A stretch of DNA of 50,950 bases, taken from Bifidobacterium parmae. GTDB lineage: Bacteria; Actinomycetota; Actinomycetes; Actinomycetales; Bifidobacteriaceae. Shown here piece by piece: positions 45,665 to 50,950 of this stretch (positions are counted from its first letter, which is position 1; each line of letters starts with the position of its first letter). The notes below the pieces were generated by a model. It worked only from the letters and a program-made list of their open reading frames with translations. It searched no databases and was not told the origin of the DNA. Position numbers and translations under genes: made by a program. The stretch spans positions 1 through 50,950 of the forward strand of contig NZ_NMWT01000019.1 in the NCBI RefSeq assembly GCF_002860365.1, in the 5' to 3' direction.

Positions 45665-48130
45665 ATGTTCTGCGAGCAATGCGGTACGCGCAATGATGAC
45701 GGCGCGCGATTCTGCGTGAAGTGCGGGGCGGCGTTGAGCCCCGCGGCCGTTCCCGGGGCGTCTGGGCGGGCCATCGGTTCAGCCGGGCAAGCCGCCGGTG
45801 CAGGCGCGGCGGGCGTGCCGTTGCCCAACGGCGCCGGCACGGCGGGGAGGCCGGGCATGGGAGTGCCGCTGCCTGGTTCGGTGCCCCTGCCGGGTGCCGC
45901 CGCGGCATCGCAGCCTGCTGCTGCGACTCAGCACGCGTCAGCCCTGCCGGCCGCGGCGACCGAGGTGCTGCCGCCGGTGCCCGGCACGCCGAGCAGTCCG
46001 ACCGCCTCCGGTGCCGGCTCGACCGCCGCGAAGAAGAACCGTCTGCCGTTGATTCTCGCGATCGTCGTGGCGGCGTTGGTCGTCGTCGGCGGCATCGTCG
46101 CGTTCCTCACGTACCGCAGTGAGATGTGGGGCGGCAAGTCGCTGCCCGATCCGGCGTCGCTCGCCAGCGAGGTGAAGGATGCGGACGGCAAGAAGGCATC
46201 CGTCGTCAAGGCGAAGGACGTGACCGCCGCGCTCAAGGCGAAGGGACTTGCCACGCGCACGGAGAAGGTGTTCTCCGGAGCAGACAGCGGCACGTTCGTC
46301 GGCTATGGCGACGGCGTGCAGCAGGGCGACCGCGTGGGCGCGGGCACGACCGTCGTCGTGCGGGAGTCCGCCGGTCCGGGCGTGCCGAAGGGCACGGTCG
46401 GCAAGAAGGCCACGAGCGTCGTCTCCACGTTCGCGAACATGGGCGTGCCCGTCCACTACAAGCAGATCACCGTCACCGACACGAAGAAGACGCCGGAAGG
46501 CACGATCATGGCGACCTACCCGAATCAGGGCCAGGCGGTCGCCAAGGACGAGATGGACGACGGCATCTACGTGGGCGTCGCCACGAAGGGCGACGGTCTC
46601 GGCGCCGACATCGTCGGCAAGGACGTGGACGACGTCGAATCCGACCTCGAATCGCAAGGCTACGACGTGACCGTCGAGAAGCGCTTCTCGACGAAGAAGA
46701 ACATCGGCAAGGTGACCGGCTCCGACCCGGCGCCCGGCTCCTCCCTCGACTCCGGCGACGACGTCACGTTGTATGAGGGCATCGGCGCCGACGATGTGCA
46801 GGAGGCGTTCTCTTACGATTCGCCGGAGACCGGCACCCACATGATGCTCGGATCGTCGTCCATCGCCGCCGGCACATGGTGCCGGAACGACGGCGACTGC
46901 ATCACGTTGGACGGTGAATCCGCGGATCTCGGGCCGGGCTCGCTGCCATACGAGAAAGGCCGAGACGGCACGGATTACGGTGAATACGGCATGTTGACCG
47001 CCTGCGCCAACATATCCGACCCGTACTGCGGCAACGACGCGTTCCTGCTCAAGCAGAACGTCGGCGCGTTCGAGGAGATGCCCTACGAGAGCCTCACGAA
47101 CTATTGGTGCGACGGCACCAAGCAGCGCGACGGCAGCTCATCGTCCTGCTCCGGCAAGGCCGAATACCACATGCAGGACTACTTCCTGATCGTGCCGGCC
47201 GGATCGAAGCTCGACAAGCTGGAAAGCGACGGCTACTTCGACAAGTCCGCATTGGAGACCGCGAAGAAGGAGAAGCAGGTCGATACGGACCGTCCGTTCC
47301 TGCTGTACCGTGACCCGAAGCTGTACGACAAGACCACGGCCGCGCGATCCGGGTCCAGCACGCCGAACCCGTTCGTGCCGTTCAACATGAACGCGAACAC
47401 GAAGAACGACATGGTCGGATTCAAGCCGGCACCGAGCGATGCGAACGCGTACTATCTCGTCGACTCCACCGGCGATTATGACTGGTCGTCGCTCGCCGAC
47501 GCGAAGATCGACACCGGCTCCGACGGCACGAAATCCGGCAAGAAGACCGATGGTTCCGACATGAAGTCGAAGAAATCCGCCAAGTCCTCGAAGGACATGT
47601 CCCTCTCCGAGATTCGCTCCACGCTCGGCGATGGCGACTTCACGCCGATCGCCGGCAAATACTGCATGAAGGACAATTCGTTGTGCCTCACCATCGATAA
47701 GAAGGGCAAGGCCAAGGAATCCGGCACGCAAGGCTTCTCGCTGAGCCCCGACGATCCGAAATCGACGACGCTGCACGCCGTCACCTACGATACGGACACC
47801 GACGGCTGGTGGAACGTGCCCGAGGACGTGGGCATCGAGCTCATGGGGCCGGACAGCGATTATCGGTGCGGTAGCGAGAAAGGCGGCCAAGCCTGCTACG
47901 GCAGCGGATCATCGTACGCGGAATACCAGATTCAGCGGCCTGCGGACATGGTCTACGTGCCGGCCGGAGTCAGCAGCGACAAGCTCGAAGGACTGGCCAA
48001 GTCGTCATACAATGACTCGCAGGTCGCCGGTCAGGCCAAGCCGGACAGTTCCAAGCCGTTCATCAAACTGCTGGCCTATCGCATGAACATTCCTCCCACC
48101 GACGAGAACGTGCTTTATCTCGTCGAATAG
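45665..48130 (+). CDS. Zinc-ribbon, membrane-anchored, PASTA-like protein (paralog C)
   Basis: 821 aa. The zinc ribbon starts as in B (Cys3, 6, 17, 20), and the membrane segment is identical to A over 92 nt of DNA. The PASTA-like repeats and Cys-containing domain (TWCRNDGDCITLD, RPFLLYRDPKLYDKTT, KPAPSDANAYYLV) are conserved. The C-terminal YTLQCDA domain is replaced by a different region (about 645-821) whose end, with VYVPAGVSSDKLEGL and PPTDENVLYLVE, looks like a partial second copy of the Cys-containing domain. GAGGAAAGGA precedes the ATG at 45665; an upstream in-frame start is rejected. Confidence 0.85.
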   Translation: MFCEQCGTRNDDGARFCVKCGAALSPAAVPGASGRAIGSAGQAAGAGAAGVPLPNGAGTAGRPGMGVPLPGSVPLPGAAAASQPAAATQHASALPAAATEVLPPVPGTPSSPTASGAGSTAAKKNRLPLILAIVVAALVVVGGIVAFLTYRSEMWGGKSLPDPASLASEVKDADGKKASVVKAKDVTAALKAKGLATRTEKVFSGADSGTFVGYGDGVQQGDRVGAGTTVVVRESAGPGVPKGTVGKKATSVVSTFANMGVPVHYKQITVTDTKKTPEGTIMATYPNQGQAVAKDEMDDGIYVGVATKGDGLGADIVGKDVDDVESDLESQGYDVTVEKRFSTKKNIGKVTGSDPAPGSSLDSGDDVTLYEGIGADDVQEAFSYDSPETGTHMMLGSSSIAAGTWCRNDGDCITLDGESADLGPGSLPYEKGRDGTDYGEYGMLTACANISDPYCGNDAFLLKQNVGAFEEMPYESLTNYWCDGTKQRDGSSSSCSGKAEYHMQDYFLIVPAGSKLDKLESDGYFDKSALETAKKEKQVDTDRPFLLYRDPKLYDKTTAARSGSSTPNPFVPFNMNANTKNDMVGFKPAPSDANAYYLVDSTGDYDWSSLADAKIDTGSDGTKSGKKTDGSDMKSKKSAKSSKDMSLSEIRSTLGDGDFTPIAGKYCMKDNSLCLTIDKKGKAKESGTQGFSLSPDDPKSTTLHAVTYDTDTDGWWNVPEDVGIELMGPDSDYRCGSEKGGQACYGSGSSYAEYQIQRPADMVYVPAGVSSDKLEGLAKSSYNDSQVAGQAKPDSSKPFIKLLAYRMNIPPTDENVLYLVE

Positions 48131-48205
48131 ACGGTCCTCGAACGGGAAGGAACGAGAGATCATGACGTGTTGGCGATTCGGCGTGGTTGACGTTGGGAGG
48201 AATCA

Positions 48206-48895
48206 ATGAGCCGTAGAACGGTGATGATCGCCGTGGTGTCGGTGGTGGCGGCGATCGCCATGCTCGGCGTGGGCATGCTGATCGGCTACAACGTGGAGGC
48301 GTGGAAAGCGTCCCATGTCTCCGCCGGCGGGGAGTCCGCGCAAACATCCGGGAACGCCGGGCAATCCGGAGACTCCGGTTCCGGCGACTCAAGCGGTTCC
48401 GATGGTTCCGGCGGTTCCGGCGACTCCGCGTCGAAGGCGATGTTCAAGGAGGTCGCCGGCAACTATTCGTGGTCGAGCTCGGCGATCTCCCGCACCAATC
48501 TGACCCTGCGTTCCGACGGCACGTTCAACGCGGCCTACACGGTCGCCGACGACGAGAACACCGCCCACCTCAACACGGACACGCCCTCCACCACGGTGAA
48601 CGTCACCGGCCGGTTCTCCTCCATCAGGAAGACCGACACCGGATACACGCTGCAATGCGACGCGAAATCCCTCAAGGTCGCGGGCAGCGGCACCGACAAG
48701 GACACCGACAAGACCAAGAAGGGCAGCGGCATGGCGCCATGCGGCACATGGCGATGGTATTCCGGCGGCACCACGCTGGAGGAGGTCCGCGACGCGACGG
48801 GCGCCTGGGGCGTGGGAGGCCTCGACCCCAGCCGCAAGGCCGTCGTCCTGGCCGCCGACCACGGTTCCGGCGCGCTGTTCCTCCGCATGTCATGA
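48206..48895 (+). CDS. Small membrane-anchored relative carrying only the C-terminal domain
   Basis: 229 aa. A membrane anchor (about residues 6-28, IAVVSVVAAIAMLGVGMLIG) is followed by a Gly/Ser/Asp-rich linker (about 38-75) and a domain matching the C-termini of paralogs A and B: LTLRSDGTFNAAYT, GRFSSIRKTDTGYTLQCDAKSLKV and PCGTWRWYSGGTTL. The zinc ribbon and PASTA-like repeats are absent. GGGAGGAA precedes the ATG. It probably shares a transcript with paralog C, 75 bp upstream. Confidence 0.82.
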   Translation: MSRRTVMIAVVSVVAAIAMLGVGMLIGYNVEAWKASHVSAGGESAQTSGNAGQSGDSGSGDSSGSDGSGGSGDSASKAMFKEVAGNYSWSSSAISRTNLTLRSDGTFNAAYTVADDENTAHLNTDTPSTTVNVTGRFSSIRKTDTGYTLQCDAKSLKVAGSGTDKDTDKTKKGSGMAPCGTWRWYSGGTTLEEVRDATGAWGVGGLDPSRKAVVLAADHGSGALFLRMS

Positions 48896-49000
48896 CGTGC
48901 CGCCGCATCGCGTGACCGGGTTGCATGGCGCGGGTTGCGTGGGCGCGGCATGGTCGTCGCGTCGTGCCGCACATCGCATCACGCGACTCCGCCACACGAC

Positions 49001-49006
49001 TAGACT
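49001..49006 (+). promoter_or_regulatory. -10 element for a leaderless metallophosphoesterase transcript
   Basis: TAGACT, then GGGTGCC and the ATG at 49014; compare TACACT, GGGGGTC, ATG at ftsY. No ribosome-binding site is present. Confidence 0.55.
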
Positions 49007-49013
49007 GGGTGCC

Positions 49014-50414
49014 ATGACACTGCGTTTTCGCAAGAACGGCACGTTCCGCGTGCTGCAGATGGCCGACATCCAGGACAAGCCGGAGGTCGACAAGGACACG
49101 ATCCGTCTCATCGAGGAGGCGATCCACGTCGCCGATCCCGATCTGGTCGTCTTCACCGGCGACCAGATCCGCGGCTACGATCCCGCGTACATCGACACGT
49201 TCCTGCGCCGCCGGGGCGAGCATCCCGGCGCGCGCGTCCGCCTCATCACCGAAATCGAGGCGAAACTGCAGGGCGTGCGGCGGCGCATGGCGCAACGCCG
49301 CGATCCGAGCGTGCCGCCCGTCGACGACGTCGTCACGCTCGACGAGCTCATGGACGACACGCGCGGCAAGGTGCGCGCCACGTTCGCCGCGTTCCTCGGC
49401 CCGGTGATGAACGCGGGCGTGCCGTTCGCCGCGACCTACGGCAACCACGACTTCCAGTGCGGCATCCTCGCCGACGAACAGGACGACATCTACCGCGAAT
49501 TCCCCGGATGCGTGAACCCGGACGCCTTCGCGCCGGACGCCGACGACCTCGCGTTCGAACCGGGCACGTTCGCGATGCCGGTCGAAGCGTCCGACGGGTC
49601 GGGGCGCATCGCGATGAGCGTCACGATGATCAACTCCGGCGACTACGCGGACCGGAACACGCCCGACGAGCGCGACGCGCAATACCCGCTGTACGCGGCG
49701 AACCCGCGCCGGCTCGACCTCGCCGACTCCGACGGCTACGGCACGCCGTCGAACGACGCGATCAACTGGCTGGGCGACGCGCAGGCCGAACTGCGCGGCC
49801 GCAACGGCGACGGCAAACCGGTGCCGACGATCGCGTTCCAGCACATCCCGCCGCAGGAGTTCTACGACGTGCTCAAGGAGGTGCCCGCCTGGACGCCGAA
49901 CGCGGTGGAGGGCGCGCGCACGCACGCGGGACGCTGCTACGTGCTCGACGAATCCAAATGCCTGCCCGGCTCGCGGCTCGGCGAGGCCATCGGATGCGCC
50001 GACGAGAACGCGGGCGAAGTCGACGCGATGCGCGAGGCCGGCGGCTATTTCGCGCTGTTCTGCGGCCACGACCACAAGAACGCGTTCGTCGGGCACGCGG
50101 ACGGCATCGACCTCGGCTATGCGCCGACCTGCGGGTTCGAATGCTACGGGCCGAAGTCACGCTACCGCGGCATCCGCCTGTTCGAATTCCACGAGGAGAA
50201 TCCCGCCGACTATGTGACGCACATGCTCACGTGGGGCGATCTGGTCGGCCGCTACTCCGGCAACGAGCTGCGCGTCTGGTTCGAGGACCATTGCGTGACC
50301 GACGGCGCGACCGTGCGCAACGAGCTGCGCCGCCCCGAAGTGTTCGCCACGATCGCCGCGCTCGCCGGCGCCGGCGCGTACTGGCTGACGCGCGCGGTGC
50401 GACGGCGGCATTGA
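49014..50414 (+). CDS. Calcineurin-like metallophosphoesterase
   Basis: A 466-aa two-metal phosphoesterase. Metal-site motifs are in order: QMADIQD (in place of DxH), FTGDQI, YGNHD (about residue 142) and FCGHDHKNAF (about residue 350). Usual metallophosphoesterases have DxH in motif I; here it reads ADIQD, as in Dcr2-type homologs. No signal peptide is seen; a short hydrophobic stretch near the C-terminus (VFATIAALAGAGAYWLTRAV) might act as a tail anchor. It is probably leaderless and monocistronic, and the substrate is unknown. Confidence 0.9.
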   Translation: MTLRFRKNGTFRVLQMADIQDKPEVDKDTIRLIEEAIHVADPDLVVFTGDQIRGYDPAYIDTFLRRRGEHPGARVRLITEIEAKLQGVRRRMAQRRDPSVPPVDDVVTLDELMDDTRGKVRATFAAFLGPVMNAGVPFAATYGNHDFQCGILADEQDDIYREFPGCVNPDAFAPDADDLAFEPGTFAMPVEASDGSGRIAMSVTMINSGDYADRNTPDERDAQYPLYAANPRRLDLADSDGYGTPSNDAINWLGDAQAELRGRNGDGKPVPTIAFQHIPPQEFYDVLKEVPAWTPNAVEGARTHAGRCYVLDESKCLPGSRLGEAIGCADENAGEVDAMREAGGYFALFCGHDHKNAFVGHADGIDLGYAPTCGFECYGPKSRYRGIRLFEFHEENPADYVTHMLTWGDLVGRYSGNELRVWFEDHCVTDGATVRNELRRPEVFATIAALAGAGAYWLTRAVRRRH

Positions 50415-50464
50415 AACGGCAAACGCCGTCGCGGCAATACTGTCGCGACGGCGTTCGCCGTTTC
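50413..50464. terminator. Bidirectional terminator hairpin
   Basis: GAAACGGC and AACGCCGTCGC (50413-50432) pair with GCGACGGCGTT and GCCGTTTC (50445-50464). It overlaps the metallophosphoesterase stop and lies between convergent genes. Confidence 0.8.
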
Positions 50465-50481
50465 GTTGATTCGGATTTGGT

Positions 50482-50940
50482 TCAGATGCCGCGCTGGTTG
50501 TAGTCGGCGCAGAGGTCGTTCATCGCGTGCAGCAGCTTGTACATGTAGATGAACGGTCCGACGCCGCACAGGAGGATGCCGAGCACGCCCCACAGCCAGT
50601 ACGTGGCCGCGGTGACGGTCGGCTGCATGCCGCGCGCCTGCTGTTAGTCGCCGATGCGCGAGCTCATGCGGTGGTACCACACGAACCAGCCGATGCCGAG
50701 CGTGATGCCGCCGACGAGGAAGAACATGAGGCAGTAGTGCATCGTGCGCTTGCCGTCACGGCGCGACGCGATGATGTTCAGCGTCTCGCCGATCTCGCTC
50801 ATCTGCCAGATGTCGTAGATGCCGAGCGTGACGATGCCGAGCAGGATGTATTTGAGCAGACTGCGCTTCGTCTTGAGCTGGCGGGCGAGCGGCGCCTGCA
50901 CGACGTTGACGACGGTGGGTTGCTGCGGCGCGGGCTCCAT
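50482..50940 (-). pseudogene. DUF4234-type membrane protein broken by an in-frame stop
   Basis: From the ATG at 50940 the frame runs 98 codons: a Pro/Gln-rich start, then LLKYILLGIVTLGIYDIWQMSEIGETLN and IGWFVWYHRMSSRIGD. It hits TAA at 50644-50646. The same frame continues without gap for 53 codons (QQARGMQPTVTAATYWLWGV to DLCADYNQRGI) to TGA at 50482. The continuation matches the family's normal C-terminus, so one base change (for example GAA to TAA) has split the gene. It could be a recent nonsense mutation, a sequencing error or suppressed readthrough. The upstream part is close to the window edge. Confidence 0.8.
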
Positions 50941-50950
50941 CGCGGTGGCG

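Overview
The window looks like chromosomal DNA from a Bifidobacterium or close relative. The evidence is high GC with strong third-position GC bias, an actinobacterial OpcA next to zwf, class Ib nrdHIEF, an FtsY with an N-terminal membrane helix, aspartokinase split into separate catalytic and ACT-domain genes, an archaeal/fungal-type asd, and leaderless promoters. These calls come from reading motifs, without database searches.

Layout. 1-2.7 kb: class I/II aminotransferase, then a four-helix membrane protein with its winged-helix regulator behind a perfect inverted repeat. 2.7-7.3 kb (minus): nrdH-nrdI-nrdE, a 29-codon ORF, and nrdF, headed by two NrdR boxes. 7.3-13.6 kb: oxidative pentose phosphate genes, with gnd (plus) converging on zwf-opcA-pgl (minus); the 685 bp between gnd and pgl is filled with palindromes and tandem repeats. 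13.7-17.8 kb (minus): C69 dipeptidase, a binding-protein/permease fusion and its ATPase, probably a peptide-to-amino-acid uptake operon. 17.9-19.2 kb: a short CRISPR-like array, tRNA-Lys(UUU) and a repeat-rich gap. 19.2-21.1 kb (minus): GT2 glycosyltransferase and a TetR regulator. 21.3-28.1 kb (plus): rbsR and rbsACBDK, tied together by three matching operators. 28.2-33.6 kb (plus): ftsY, then the nitrogen module amtB-glnB-glnD. 33.6-35.0 kb (minus): MATE transporter. 35.0-36.1 kb: palindromic elements and a dense cluster of DnaA boxes with no dnaA nearby. 36.1-39.6 kb: lysC alpha and beta (plus) and asd (minus), separated by a repeat-rich kilobase. 39.8-48.9 kb (plus): a DUF5701-like protein, three large tandem paralogs (cytoplasmic zinc ribbon, one membrane helix, three PASTA-like repeats, novel Cys-containing ectodomain) and a small membrane-anchored relative. 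49.0-50.9 kb: a metallophosphoesterase and a DUF4234-type gene broken by an in-frame stop.

The most promising material for something undescribed is the zinc-ribbon/PASTA paralog array, the CRISPR-like array whose repeats share sequence with a dispersed double-hairpin element that also sits in frame inside ftsY, the DnaA-box cluster, and the palindrome array after gnd. No insertion sequence, prophage, rRNA or cas gene was seen.
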